DNA from: Pedobacter soli | Lineage (GTDB): Bacteria > Bacteroidota > Bacteroidia > Sphingobacteriales > Sphingobacteriaceae | Reading direction: 5' to 3' | NCBI RefSeq assembly: GCF_900101435.1 | Contig: NZ_FMZH01000008.1 | Location: forward strand, 62,001-126,000 | Length of the DNA: 64,000 nt | Part shown: piece by piece, positions 17,251 through 26,711 of the stretch | Numbering within the stretch: the first letter of the stretch is position 1 | How the letters are laid out: the number at the start of each line of letters is the position of its first letter | Program-made: the position numbers and the translations under genes | Notes under the pieces: generated by a model | Databases searched by the model: none | The model's input: the letters and a program-made list of their open reading frames with translations, nothing else | Told to the model about the DNA's origin: nothing

Positions 17251-18244
17251 AACATTTTTTTGTGTAGATGCACATACTTGCGGAAATCCGGTTAGGTTGG
17301 TTGCAGGTGGCGGTCCTCAGCTTATTGGTGCCAACATGAGCGAAAAGCGGCAACATTTTTTAAAAGAATTCGATTGGATCAGAACAGGTTTGATGTTTGA
17401 GCCCCGGGGTCATGATATGATGTCGGGCAGTATTCTTTACCCACCTCACGATCCAAAAAATGATGTTGCAGTACTGTTTATCGAAACCAGTGGCTGCCTC
17501 CCGATGTGTGGCCATGGCACCATTGGCACCATTACCATTGCTGTTGAAGAAGGTTTGATTAAGCCCAAAGTACCGGGTGTAATCAGAATGGAAGCACCTG
17601 CCGGCCTTGTTTTAATCGAATACAAACAGGAAGGTAAAAAAGTTAAATCGGTGAAACTTAAAAATGTGGCTTCTTACCTTGCAGCAGAAAACCTGGAAGT
17701 AGAATGCCCGGATTTAGGTACGCTTACCTTTGATGTGGCTTATGGCGGAAATTTTTATGCCATTGTAGATCCGCAAAAGAACTTCCCCGGACTCGAAAAC
17801 TATACCGCTTCGCAACTGATTACCTGGAGCCAGACCATCAGAAAACGCATTAACGAAAAATATACTTTCGTACATCCTTTAGATCCGACCATTAATGGCT
17901 GTAGCCATGTATTGTGGACGGGAAAAACAATCGACCCTACATCAACTGCAAGAAATGCCGTGTTCTATGGCGATAAAGCTATTGACCGTTCTCCTTGCGG
18001 AACCGGTACCTCGGCCCGTCTGGCGCAGTGGTTTGCCAAAGGAAAACTAAAACAGGGTGAAGATTTTATTCACGAAAGTTTTATCGGTAGCAAATTTATT
18101 GGCCGGGTAGAAGAGGTGGTAGACTTGAACGGAATTAAGGCCATTATCCCGAGTGTAGAGGGCTGGGCAAAAGTTTACGGTTATAATACCATTAAAATCG
18201 ATGCCGAGGATGATCCTTATGCACATGGATTTCAGGTGATTTAG
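17243..18244 (+). CDS. 4-hydroxyproline 2-epimerase (proline racemase family)
   Basis: 333 residues. Both catalytic cysteines are present: C89 in LPMCGHGTIG and C252 in RSPCGTGTSARLAQW. The start FFCVDAHTCGNPVRLV is typical of the family. Two active-site Cys residues indicate a racemase/epimerase rather than a 3-hydroxyproline dehydratase, which has Thr at one position. The operon with the D-amino-acid dehydrogenase and semialdehyde dehydrogenase points to trans-4-hydroxy-L-proline to cis-4-hydroxy-D-proline conversion rather than proline racemisation. It overlaps the preceding gene by 8 bp and is followed after 18 bp by the oxidoreductase. It is cytoplasmic. Confidence 0.92.
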   Translation: MSKTFFCVDAHTCGNPVRLVAGGGPQLIGANMSEKRQHFLKEFDWIRTGLMFEPRGHDMMSGSILYPPHDPKNDVAVLFIETSGCLPMCGHGTIGTITIAVEEGLIKPKVPGVIRMEAPAGLVLIEYKQEGKKVKSVKLKNVASYLAAENLEVECPDLGTLTFDVAYGGNFYAIVDPQKNFPGLENYTASQLITWSQTIRKRINEKYTFVHPLDPTINGCSHVLWTGKTIDPTSTARNAVFYGDKAIDRSPCGTGTSARLAQWFAKGKLKQGEDFIHESFIGSKFIGRVEEVVDLNGIKAIIPSVEGWAKVYGYNTIKIDAEDDPYAHGFQVI

Positions 18245-18262
18245 TGTTTTAAAATTAAAAGA

Positions 18263-19504
18263 ATGGCGAAAGTATTAATAATAGGTGGTGGAATTGTAGG
18301 CTTGACTTCTGCATATTATCTGCAGAAAAAAGGTTACGAAGTAACTGTTTTAGATAAAGGAGATATTACCGACAACTGTTCTTTTGGTAATGCCGGGATG
18401 ATTGTACCCAGTCACTTTGTGCCCCTGGCAGCACCTGGTATGATTAAGCAAGGCATCAGATGGATGTTTAACAGCAAGAGCCCTTTTTATGTGCGCCCAT
18501 CGTTAAATGGCAATCTGATTAACTGGGGACTAAAGTTTATGAAACATGCCACGGCAAAACATGTCGATGCGGCTGCAGTTCCGCTGCGCGATTTATCTTT
18601 GCTCAGCAAAAAACTTTATCAGGAACTTGCCCAGGAACCCGGTTTTAATTTCGAGTTGACCAATAAGGGCATCCTGGCTTTTTATAAAACTGAAAAGGCA
18701 GGCGAAGAAGAAGCACATTTAGCCGAAAAGGCCATTGATTTGGGGCTGGATATGGCTGTTTTAAGTGCCGATGAATGCCGTGCTTTACAACCCAGTTTGG
18801 CACTTGATGTTTTAGGTGCTGTGCACTATCGTGATGATGCCCATTTATACCCAACCAAACTGATGAATGCCTTATTAACTTATTTAACCAGTAACGGGGT
18901 TAAAATTGAAAGGAATAAGGAGGTTGATAAAATTGAAGTTTCGGGTAACCGGATCATGAAGGTTTTTACCGGCAATCAGGCCTGGGAGGCCGATCAGTAT
19001 GTGTTGGCTACTGGTTCATGGTCGCCGGCTGTAGCTAAAATGGCCGATTTAAAAGTATCTTTAATGCCTGGTAAAGGTTATTCATTTATGGAGGCAGAAC
19101 CTCAGCAGCGCTTAACTATACCTGCGCTTTTATGCGAGGCAAGGGTCGCCATTACGCCAATGAACGGCCAGATCAGGTACGGCGGTACCATGGAGCTCGA
19201 TAAAATTAACACCCGCGTAAATATGCAAAGGGTTAAAGGTATCGTAGAATCTGTACCTAACTATTTCCCCGATTTAAAACCTGCCTTGCCAGCCGAAAAA
19301 GATATCTGGTACGGTTTCAGGCCTTCATCGCCCGATGGTTTACCTTACATTGGCAGAAGTAAAAAAAGAGAAAATTTAATTATTGCTACAGGTCATGGCA
19401 TGATGGGCTTAAGCCTTGGACCTGCAACGGGTTTACTGGTAAGCCAGATTGTTGCCGAAGAAGCGAAGGCCTTAAAACTCGAACCTTTCTCGGTTGATCG
19501 TTAA
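18263..19504 (+). CDS. FAD-dependent D-amino-acid (cis-4-hydroxy-D-proline) dehydrogenase
   Basis: 413 residues of the DadA/DAO family. The N-terminal dinucleotide-binding motif VLIIGGGIVGLTSAYYLQKK is at residues 4-23. SFGNAGMIVPSHFVPLA, the GYSFMEAE strand and the C-terminal GFRPSSPDGLPYIGRS plus ATGHGMMGLSLGPATG form the rest of the FAD and substrate sites. DadA-type enzymes pass electrons to the respiratory chain at the membrane. In this operon it would oxidise cis-4-hydroxy-D-proline to pyrroline-4-hydroxy-2-carboxylate, the substrate of the DapA-family enzyme. The family is sure; the substrate is from context. Confidence 0.9.
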   Translation: MAKVLIIGGGIVGLTSAYYLQKKGYEVTVLDKGDITDNCSFGNAGMIVPSHFVPLAAPGMIKQGIRWMFNSKSPFYVRPSLNGNLINWGLKFMKHATAKHVDAAAVPLRDLSLLSKKLYQELAQEPGFNFELTNKGILAFYKTEKAGEEEAHLAEKAIDLGLDMAVLSADECRALQPSLALDVLGAVHYRDDAHLYPTKLMNALLTYLTSNGVKIERNKEVDKIEVSGNRIMKVFTGNQAWEADQYVLATGSWSPAVAKMADLKVSLMPGKGYSFMEAEPQQRLTIPALLCEARVAITPMNGQIRYGGTMELDKINTRVNMQRVKGIVESVPNYFPDLKPALPAEKDIWYGFRPSSPDGLPYIGRSKKRENLIIATGHGMMGLSLGPATGLLVSQIVAEEAKALKLEPFSVDR

Positions 19505-19514
19505 GTTTTTTGTG

Positions 19515-19850
19515 GTGTCAGATGGAAACATCTGACACTTTGAATAGTATATCTCTCTGCCGGATGGTAACATCCGTCAGCACATTCTATACTCCGCGCA
19601 AATCCGCGTCTGCGCGGCTAAATGCGAATATATCTGTGTTCATCCTTTCCATCTGTGGTTTATGGTGTCAGATGTTTCCATCTGACACTTTGATCGTATA
19701 TCTCTCTGCCGGATGGTAACATCCGTCAGCACATTTTATACTCCGTGCAAATCCGCGTCTGCCTGGCTAAATATGAATATATCTGTGTTTATCCTTTCCA
19801 TCTGTGGTTTATGTGTGGTGTCAGATTTTTCCATCTGTGATTAATTTTTT
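19515..19850. repeat. 150-bp direct repeat, two copies plus a partial third, with internal hairpins
   Basis: Copy 1 (19515-19664) and copy 2 (19665-19817) are nearly identical. Each opens with a perfect 10-bp hairpin GTGTCAGATG / CATCTGACAC, with loop GAAA in copy 1 (19515-19538) and TTTC in copy 2 (19665-19688). A second hairpin, CGGATG-GTAA-CATCCG, follows (19561-19576 in copy 1). A third, degenerate hairpin starts at 19818. No gene is present in 19505-20032. It follows the hydroxyproline operon and precedes its likely regulator. Confidence 0.88.
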
Positions 19851-20032
19851 ATTATATCAGCGCTTAACTAATTTTTGCGTAGGCTGTTACGCCATAATAC
19901 CACGCATCATTTGGTGATATTTTATCAACTTATAGCAGGATTTTAACCTAGTTGTGCTTTTTATTGGTTTTTAAAAGTTAATATCCTTACATTCATTTTA
20001 TAATCAACAACCTAAACCAACTAACTATCCTG

Positions 20033-20935
20033 ATGAAAGTATTACCATTTACCATGCTTGTGCCCGATGACAAGAGTGTGATTTCGGAGCATATCGAAGC
20101 GCCTTATTTTTATCAATACCTGCACCGCCACGATGAATGGCAGATTACTTATGTAGAAAGAGGAGAAGGAACGCTAATTGCAGGCAATGATATGCATGCT
20201 TTCCGTTCTGGCGATATTTTTGTAATTGGAGCCAAACTGCCGCATCTGTTTAAAAGCAATCCAGAGTATTTTGCGGCCAACTCAACCAGAACCATCAAGG
20301 CCTGCTCTATTTATTTCAATCCTAACGGAATTTTAGGAGCGTTGTTCAATTTGCCCGAAATGAAGATGGCCAGTTCTTTTTTGGCTAAAAACAAACATGG
20401 CTTTAAAATTCCTGAACGTTACAACAAAGCCATTGTAAACAAACTTTTTGATGTACATCATGCCTCAGGTGTTGATGTGCTTTTTAAGTTTTTACAGCTC
20501 GTAAACGGACTTCAGGATTTAAACGATGATGTAGAATCTTTATGCTCGGATTTGTATTCTTCAAATGTGACCGAAAATGAAGGAATGCGTTTAAGTAAAA
20601 TCATCAATTTCATTACCGAAAACTACAACAACCAGATTTCGCTGGAAGATGTGGCTAATGCCGCTTTTATGACTCCACAGGCTTTCTGCAGGTATTTTAA
20701 AAAACATACCGGCCATACCTTTGTGTCGTTTTTAAATGAAGTGCGCATTAACGATGCCTGTAAAAGCCTCATTTCGGGTGAAAAGGCCGATTGTATTTCA
20801 GGCGTAGCTTATAAAGCAGGTTTTAACAGCATTACCAATTTTAACCGCGTGTTTAAAAGTATTATTGGTCAATCGCCACGCGCATATATCGATACCTATA
20901 ATAATGTAAGCCGGGTTAGCTATGTAGGCGCCTAA
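20033..20935 (+). CDS. AraC-family transcriptional regulator with cupin sensor domain
   Basis: 300 residues. The N-terminal cupin-like region (~15-110) carries YLHRHDEWQITYVERGEG and SGDIFVIGAKLPHLFK. The C-terminal AraC double helix-turn-helix (~195-290) has LEDVANAAFMTPQAFCRYFKKHTG and ISGVAYKAGFNSITNFNRVFK; the latter is the conserved second helix-turn-helix. It is cytoplasmic. Its position directly after the hydroxyproline operon and before the DUF885 peptidase and permease genes makes it the obvious candidate regulator for the block, with an imino acid or peptide as possible effector. The effector is inference. Confidence 0.88.
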   Translation: MKVLPFTMLVPDDKSVISEHIEAPYFYQYLHRHDEWQITYVERGEGTLIAGNDMHAFRSGDIFVIGAKLPHLFKSNPEYFAANSTRTIKACSIYFNPNGILGALFNLPEMKMASSFLAKNKHGFKIPERYNKAIVNKLFDVHHASGVDVLFKFLQLVNGLQDLNDDVESLCSDLYSSNVTENEGMRLSKIINFITENYNNQISLEDVANAAFMTPQAFCRYFKKHTGHTFVSFLNEVRINDACKSLISGEKADCISGVAYKAGFNSITNFNRVFKSIIGQSPRAYIDTYNNVSRVSYVGA

Positions 20936-21023
20936 ACCTTTATCAGAATTTATTTTACCATAAAAAGCTAGCCATTTTTCGGAATGGAGGCAAATGCTAT
21001 TGCTCATTTTTAACTCAATTGAA

Positions 21024-22799
21024 ATGCTAAAAAGATTACTTTTTATTGCTTTTTTATTTGTTAGTGGCTTGTTATCCGGAGGGATTGCTTTGGCGCAAAC
21101 AACCAATGAAAGCCTTTACGAACAAACCAGCGAAATGGGAACCTGGGTAGTGGGTTACCAGGTAGATGTTGATGCCATTAACGATTTTTATTTCCCTTAT
21201 TCAGCGGGTAGCTACTATTCGAGTCCATTGAATACCTTTAAAAGCCCCGAACAACGCAAACGCCTGCAGGATATCAATAACGATTACCTGGCAAAACTCA
21301 AATCGGCTAAGTTCGAAACCTTTAGTATTTATGGAAAAGTAGACTACATATTGCTTAAAAAGCAGATCGAATCGTCAAAATACCTGTTAAATAAAGAAGA
21401 AACCGAATACAAAACGCTGGCCAGCTATTTTCCTTTTGCCGATGCCATTTATGCGCTCGAAAAGTTGAGAAGGAGAGGGAATTATCAGGAAGGCTCACTA
21501 CTCGCCTCGCAAATAGATGCCACCGCTAAACAGATCGAAACTTTAACAGGTAATACTCGGCAGAAAGAGCTTAAACCCGATCAGCTTAAAATGGCTGCGG
21601 CGATTACAACAAGCTTAAAGCAACGCTTAAAAGGTTTTTATCAGTTTTACATGAATTACGAACCCGGCTTTACCTGGTGGGTACCCAAACCTTACGAAAG
21701 GTTAGATGCTGCCCTCACTGCTTATGGTAAATTGTTCGCCGAAAAAGCAGATGCGCCCGAACCTAAAACCAATAAACCACCGATTAAAGGTAATCCAATA
21801 GGTCGCGATGAGCTAATCAGACAATTAAATGCTGAGTTTATTCCTTATACACCCGAGCAACTCATTCAGCTTGCCGAAAAAGAATTTAAATACTGCGATG
21901 CCGAATTGTTAAAAGCCTCGAACGAAATGGGTTTCGGAAACGATTGGAAAAAAGCCCAGGAAAAAGTAAAAAACAGTTATGTGCCTTTGGGTAAACAGCC
22001 TGAGCTGATTGTAAAGCTGCAGGACGATGCTTTGGCTTTTATTAAAGCTAACAATCTGATCGAGATTCCGGCACTGGCACAGGAAACCTGGGGGATGGTG
22101 ATGATGTCGGCCGAACGCCAGCTTGTTAATCCCTTTTTTACCGGTGGTCGCGAAATCAGCATTTCTTATCCTACCAACACCATGGAGGAAGGTGATAAAT
22201 TAATGAGTATGCGTGGCAACAATCCTTATTTTTCGAGGGGAACCGTGCAACACGAGCTTTTACCAGGTCACCATTACCAATATTTTATGAACAGCCGCTA
22301 CAAAGGCTATCGCGATCCTTTCCAAACCCCTTTTAGTGTAGAAGGCTGGCCATTATATTGGGAACTTTTGTTGTACGACAAGGGCTTTGCCAAAACACCC
22401 GAAGAAAAAATCGGAATGCTTTTCTGGCGCATGCACCGTTGTGCCAGGATTCTTTTCTCGCTCAATTATCACCTCGGCAAATGGACACCACAACAATGCA
22501 TCGATTTTCTGGTCGACCGTGTAGGACATGAACCTGCCAACGCCGAAGGCGAAGTGCGCCGCTCGTTTCAGGGCGGTTACAGCCCATTGTACCAGGTGGC
22601 CTACCTAACCGGAGGCTTACAGCTTTTTGCCTTGAAAAAAGAGCTGGTAGATAGCGGTAAAATGAGCTTTAAAGCTTTTCATGATGCAGTAATCAAACAA
22701 AACCTTATCCCGGTAGAACTGATCCGCGCTACTTTAATAAACCAAAACCTTAGCCGCGATTTCACTACCTCGTGGCGGTTTTACGATCAAACACACTAA
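21024..22799 (+). CDS. Secreted DUF885-family metallopeptidase
   Basis: 591 residues from the ATG at 21024 (MLKRLLFIAFLF), which gives a standard signal peptide ending ALAQ; an ATG at 20994 would add ten residues in front. The DUF885 signature is present: GTVQHELLPGHHYQYFM, containing the HE-x-x-PGHH zinc motif, with GWPLYWELLLYDKGFAKTPE downstream and a C-terminal GELVDSG-like helix. The family is little characterised; M3-like zinc peptidase activity is expected. It is followed 38 bp later by an amino-acid permease, as in peptide-use operons. Export to the periplasm is predicted. Confidence 0.85.
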   Translation: MLKRLLFIAFLFVSGLLSGGIALAQTTNESLYEQTSEMGTWVVGYQVDVDAINDFYFPYSAGSYYSSPLNTFKSPEQRKRLQDINNDYLAKLKSAKFETFSIYGKVDYILLKKQIESSKYLLNKEETEYKTLASYFPFADAIYALEKLRRRGNYQEGSLLASQIDATAKQIETLTGNTRQKELKPDQLKMAAAITTSLKQRLKGFYQFYMNYEPGFTWWVPKPYERLDAALTAYGKLFAEKADAPEPKTNKPPIKGNPIGRDELIRQLNAEFIPYTPEQLIQLAEKEFKYCDAELLKASNEMGFGNDWKKAQEKVKNSYVPLGKQPELIVKLQDDALAFIKANNLIEIPALAQETWGMVMMSAERQLVNPFFTGGREISISYPTNTMEEGDKLMSMRGNNPYFSRGTVQHELLPGHHYQYFMNSRYKGYRDPFQTPFSVEGWPLYWELLLYDKGFAKTPEEKIGMLFWRMHRCARILFSLNYHLGKWTPQQCIDFLVDRVGHEPANAEGEVRRSFQGGYSPLYQVAYLTGGLQLFALKKELVDSGKMSFKAFHDAVIKQNLIPVELIRATLINQNLSRDFTTSWRFYDQTH

Positions 22800-22837
22800 A
22801 CTAACCTTAACCTTTTTTTTGAACCACAAAACAAATT

Positions 22838-24277
22838 ATGAAAGCAGAAACCACCCAGTTTAAACCTTCGCTTAAATTGATGGATGCCACCATGCTCGTT
22901 GCAGGAAGCATGATTGGCTCGGGTATTTTTATTGTAAGTGCCGATATCACCCGCAACGTAGGCAGCTCGGGCTGGCTGCTGGTGGTTTGGCTCATTACCG
23001 GTTTTATGACCCTTACTGCTGCTTTAAGCTATGGCGAGTTGAGTGCCATGTTCCCAAAAGCAGGGGGGCAGTATATTTATTTAAAGGAAGCCTACAATCC
23101 GCTCATTAGTTTTTTATATGGCTGGAGTTTTTTTACCGTAATCCAAACGGCAACCATTGCTGCCGTAGGTGTAGCTTTTGCCAAATTTACGGCTTACCTT
23201 ATTCCGGCTTTAAGCGAAGATAGGGTTGCAATAGATCTGGGCTTTTTAACCATTTCGCCTGCACAACTTTTGGCCATTGGGGTAATTGTATTGCTTACGT
23301 TTATCAATAACAGAGGAGTAAACGGGGGCAAGGTGATCCAAACCACCTTTACCGTGGCCAAACTATTAAGTTTATTCGGCTTAATTATGTTTGGTTTGTT
23401 CTTTTTAGATAAAGGCATCTGGAAGAGCAACTGGGAAAACATGTGGCAGCTGAGTGCTTTGCCTGCAAGTGGATCGGTTTCGGCGTACACCACACTGGCT
23501 GCATTTGGTGCTATTGCTGCGGCCATGGTGGGCTCAATTTTCAGCAGCGATTCGTGGCACAATGTAACTTTTATTGCCGGCGAAATTAAAAACCCGGCGC
23601 GTAACATTGGTTTGAGCTTGGCTTTAGGAACCATTATTGTTACCGTGCTCTACATTCTTACCAATATAATGTACACCGGCGTACTTTCTTTGCATGATAT
23701 TGCCTATGCCGATAAAGACCGCGTGGCTGTTTCGGCAGCAAATCATATTTTTGGCACTGCCGGCACGATTACCATTGCGGTGATGATTATGGTTTCGACC
23801 TTCGGGTGTAACAATGGATTAATTATGGCGGGTGCAAGGGTATATTATTCGATGGCTAAAGATGGTCTTTTCTTTAAAAAAGTGGGTACACTCAACAAAA
23901 ATGCAGTACCGGGTTTCGGTCTGTGGATTCAATGTATTTTTGCGTCACTTTGGTGCATTAGTGGTAAATACGGCGATTTGCTCGATATGATTTCTTTTGT
24001 AGTGGTAATGTTTTACATGCTTACCATTTTCGGGATCTTTATTTTACGCAAAAAACGTCCCGATGCCGAGCGGCCTTATAAAGCCTTTGGTTATCCGGTA
24101 TTACCCATCATTTACATTGTTATGGGGCTGGCTTTCTGCATCCTCCTCATTATTTTTAAACCCAAATTTACCTGGCCGGGCTTAATCATTACGCTCATTG
24201 GTATTCCGGTTTATTATCTAATTAAAGGGAATATTAACCAGTCCAATGTTGTAGCAAAAGAAGTGGTTGAAGCATAA
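22838..24277 (+). CDS. APC-superfamily amino-acid permease
   Basis: 479 residues, about twelve hydrophobic segments. The N-terminal LVAGSMIGSGIFIVSADI is the unwound TM1 motif that binds the amino-acid alpha-carboxylate in APC transporters. KAGGQYIYLKEAYNPL after TM2 is also characteristic. It is an inner-membrane importer or exchanger. The 38-bp spacing to the DUF885 peptidase suggests co-transcription. By context it may import amino acids or hydroxyproline released by the surrounding peptidases; the substrate cannot be told from the sequence. Confidence 0.9.
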   Translation: MKAETTQFKPSLKLMDATMLVAGSMIGSGIFIVSADITRNVGSSGWLLVVWLITGFMTLTAALSYGELSAMFPKAGGQYIYLKEAYNPLISFLYGWSFFTVIQTATIAAVGVAFAKFTAYLIPALSEDRVAIDLGFLTISPAQLLAIGVIVLLTFINNRGVNGGKVIQTTFTVAKLLSLFGLIMFGLFFLDKGIWKSNWENMWQLSALPASGSVSAYTTLAAFGAIAAAMVGSIFSSDSWHNVTFIAGEIKNPARNIGLSLALGTIIVTVLYILTNIMYTGVLSLHDIAYADKDRVAVSAANHIFGTAGTITIAVMIMVSTFGCNNGLIMAGARVYYSMAKDGLFFKKVGTLNKNAVPGFGLWIQCIFASLWCISGKYGDLLDMISFVVVMFYMLTIFGIFILRKKRPDAERPYKAFGYPVLPIIYIVMGLAFCILLIIFKPKFTWPGLIITLIGIPVYYLIKGNINQSNVVAKEVVEA

Positions 24278-24359
24278 GGTTAAAATGTTCATATTATCGA
24301 TTAATATCTTAGCCTAATCTTCCGCTTACTACAATTACATTTACAAAAAATCCCAAGTC

Positions 24360-26654
24360 ATGATGTATTCTATGGTCAGAAAACCACTGGTTTTGGCCCT
24401 TTTTAGTCTCGCTTTTTTACAGTCGAAGGCACAGCATGCGCCTTTACAGCCTTATGCGCCAAGCCCGGCCGAGGTGGCCAACAGCTATCAGCTATCCAAT
24501 AAACTCGATACGACCCTGCGTAATATCCCCACTAACAACGATATTACACCGTTTTGGAAAAAAGATGGAACAGCTTTCTGGTACCGTAAAAACCTGCCAA
24601 ACAGAACCTGGGAATATTATTATGTAGAAACTGCATCAGGAAAACGTCAACTGGCTTTCGATTCGGAGAAGCTGGCTAAAAGCCTCGAAGAAACTACTGG
24701 CAAAAAGCAAAATGCAGTAAAATTGCAATTTAGTGAGCTGTATTTTGCCGATGGCAATACCGCTAAAATTAAGCTTCAGGGTAAGTGGTACGGGGTTAAT
24801 TTAAGTAATTACAGTATCACTGATTTAACCGATACCAATATTTACCAGTATAATGCCAAACGACCTTTACAGCAAAAAAGATCGCGCTGGCAACGGAATC
24901 GCTTTGTACGCAAATCGCCCGATGGTAAATATGAAGCAACCATACGCGGCGGAAATCTCTTCGTAACCGATAAAGCGACCAATACCGAAATACAACTCAG
25001 TACCGACGGAACTGAAGCAAAACCTTATGGCGATTATGTATGGGTTCCTGACGGGAAAAATATCATCGCCTATAAAACAGACCCCAAAGAAATTAAAAAA
25101 GTACATTATGTACTTAGCTCAGTGCCGGGCACTACCCGTGGAGAGTTAAAATCGAGAGAATATGCCCAGCCTGGCGATGATTTTACTTCATACCAGCCCT
25201 ACATTTTTAACATCACTGCCAAAACTGCCGTAAAAGTAGATGCTGATCCAATCGATTTCTTCGGGCCACCCGAACTACACTGGCGCAATAACGATAGTCG
25301 CTATTACACCTACGAAAAAGTTGACCGCGGTCACCAACGTTTCAGGGTAATTGAAGTAGATGTACAAACCGGTAAAACCAGAAACATTATCGACGAAAAA
25401 ACAAATACCTTTATTTACGAAAGCCGGATTTATACCCGCTACCTGCCCAAAACCAACGAAATGTTGTGGACCAGTGAGCAGGATGGCTGGCAACATCTTT
25501 ACCTGGTAAATACCCTAACGGGAAAACAGGCTAAAATAACCAGCGGCAACTGGGTTGTGCGCGATATTGATAGTGTAGATGTAGCTAAGCGCCAGGTATG
25601 GTTTAAGGCCAGTGGCATGAATAAGGACGAAGATCCTTACTTTATTCACTATTACCGCATTGGTTTTGATGGCAAGGGATTAGTAAATCTTACCCCAGAA
25701 AAAGGTAACCACAGCCTCAGCTTTTCACCCGATCGTAAATATTATATCGATACCTATAGCCAGGTAAATGTACCACCGGTTAGCGAGTTAAGATTAACCT
25801 CAAATACCCGTAAGGTAACGGAGTTAGAGCATGGCACAGCAGACACTTATCTGGCTACAGGCGTTAAGCTGCCCGAAGTTTTTGTAGCCAAGGCACGTGA
25901 TGGCGTAACCGATATATGGGGGGTAGTATGCCTGCCTTCTAAAATGGAACCCAATAAAACTTATCCCATCATCGAAAATATTTATGCCGGTCCGCAGGAT
26001 AGTTTTGTGCCTAAAAATTTCCTTCCCGCCAGCGAAATGCAGAGCATGGCCGAGCTGGGCTTTATCGTAGTGCAGATAGATGGTATGGGCACAGCTAACC
26101 GTTCTAAAGCCTTTCATGATGTTTGCTGGAAAAACCTGGCCGATGCAGGTCTGCCTGATAGAATTTTATGGATGAAAGCCATGGCGCTTAAATATCCCAA
26201 TGCCGATATTAGCCGGGTAGGGGTTTATGGCACCTCTGCAGGTGGTCAGAATTCGACCGGTGCCTTATTGTTTCACCCCGAATTTTATAAAGCTGCCGTT
26301 TCGGCTTGTGGCTGTCACGATAACCGGATAGATAAGCAATGGTGGAACGAGCAATGGATGGGTTACCCGGTAGGGCCACATTATGGCGAACAATCGAACA
26401 TCACCAATGCCGCTAAGCTACAAGGCAATTTATTCTTAATTGTAGGCGAAGCCGACGAAAATGTACCACCAGAATCAACCTATCGTTTGGCCGATGCTTT
26501 AATAAAAGCCAACAAGGATTTCGATATTTTGAGCATTCCGGGTATGGGGCACAGTGATGGTGGGACTTATGGCCGCAGGCGTAAACGCGATTTTTTTGTG
26601 AAACATTTGCTCAACGCCGAACCGCCAAACCCCAATATTCTTGTTACGAAATAA
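24360..26654 (+). CDS. Secreted dipeptidyl-peptidase IV-like serine peptidase (S9)
   Basis: 764 residues with a signal peptide ending QSKAQ; ATG 24360 is used, and 24372 is an alternative. An eight-bladed DPP-IV beta-propeller (~80-490) precedes the alpha/beta-hydrolase domain (~510-750). The triad is S626 in GTSAGGQNS, D699 in VGEADENVP and H731 in PGMGHSDGG. Members of S9B release X-Pro dipeptides from N-termini; fine specificity is not provable here, and the double-Glu motif of the propeller was not located with certainty. It is probably periplasmic. It completes a set of proline-tolerant peptidases around the hydroxyproline pathway. Confidence 0.88.
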   Translation: MMYSMVRKPLVLALFSLAFLQSKAQHAPLQPYAPSPAEVANSYQLSNKLDTTLRNIPTNNDITPFWKKDGTAFWYRKNLPNRTWEYYYVETASGKRQLAFDSEKLAKSLEETTGKKQNAVKLQFSELYFADGNTAKIKLQGKWYGVNLSNYSITDLTDTNIYQYNAKRPLQQKRSRWQRNRFVRKSPDGKYEATIRGGNLFVTDKATNTEIQLSTDGTEAKPYGDYVWVPDGKNIIAYKTDPKEIKKVHYVLSSVPGTTRGELKSREYAQPGDDFTSYQPYIFNITAKTAVKVDADPIDFFGPPELHWRNNDSRYYTYEKVDRGHQRFRVIEVDVQTGKTRNIIDEKTNTFIYESRIYTRYLPKTNEMLWTSEQDGWQHLYLVNTLTGKQAKITSGNWVVRDIDSVDVAKRQVWFKASGMNKDEDPYFIHYYRIGFDGKGLVNLTPEKGNHSLSFSPDRKYYIDTYSQVNVPPVSELRLTSNTRKVTELEHGTADTYLATGVKLPEVFVAKARDGVTDIWGVVCLPSKMEPNKTYPIIENIYAGPQDSFVPKNFLPASEMQSMAELGFIVVQIDGMGTANRSKAFHDVCWKNLADAGLPDRILWMKAMALKYPNADISRVGVYGTSAGGQNSTGALLFHPEFYKAAVSACGCHDNRIDKQWWNEQWMGYPVGPHYGEQSNITNAAKLQGNLFLIVGEADENVPPESTYRLADALIKANKDFDILSIPGMGHSDGGTYGRRRKRDFFVKHLLNAEPPNPNILVTK

Positions 26655-26679
26655 AAGCAGGTTTCTTTTTGCCTAGATT

Positions 26680-26687
26680 TACCTTTG
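26680..26687 (+). promoter_or_regulatory. -7 element TACCTTTG before the NIPSNAP gene
   Basis: An exact TAnnTTTG match. Transcription would start near 26694, which excludes the TTG there as a start codon and favours the ATG at 26712. No good -33 element is seen. Confidence 0.4.
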
Positions 26688-26711
26688 TATTAATTGATCA
26701 GGTATAAAACA

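Noticed and set aside
19510..19719. 69-codon plus-strand ORF
   Set aside because: It is made of the 150-bp repeat with hairpins; its two halves repeat each other.
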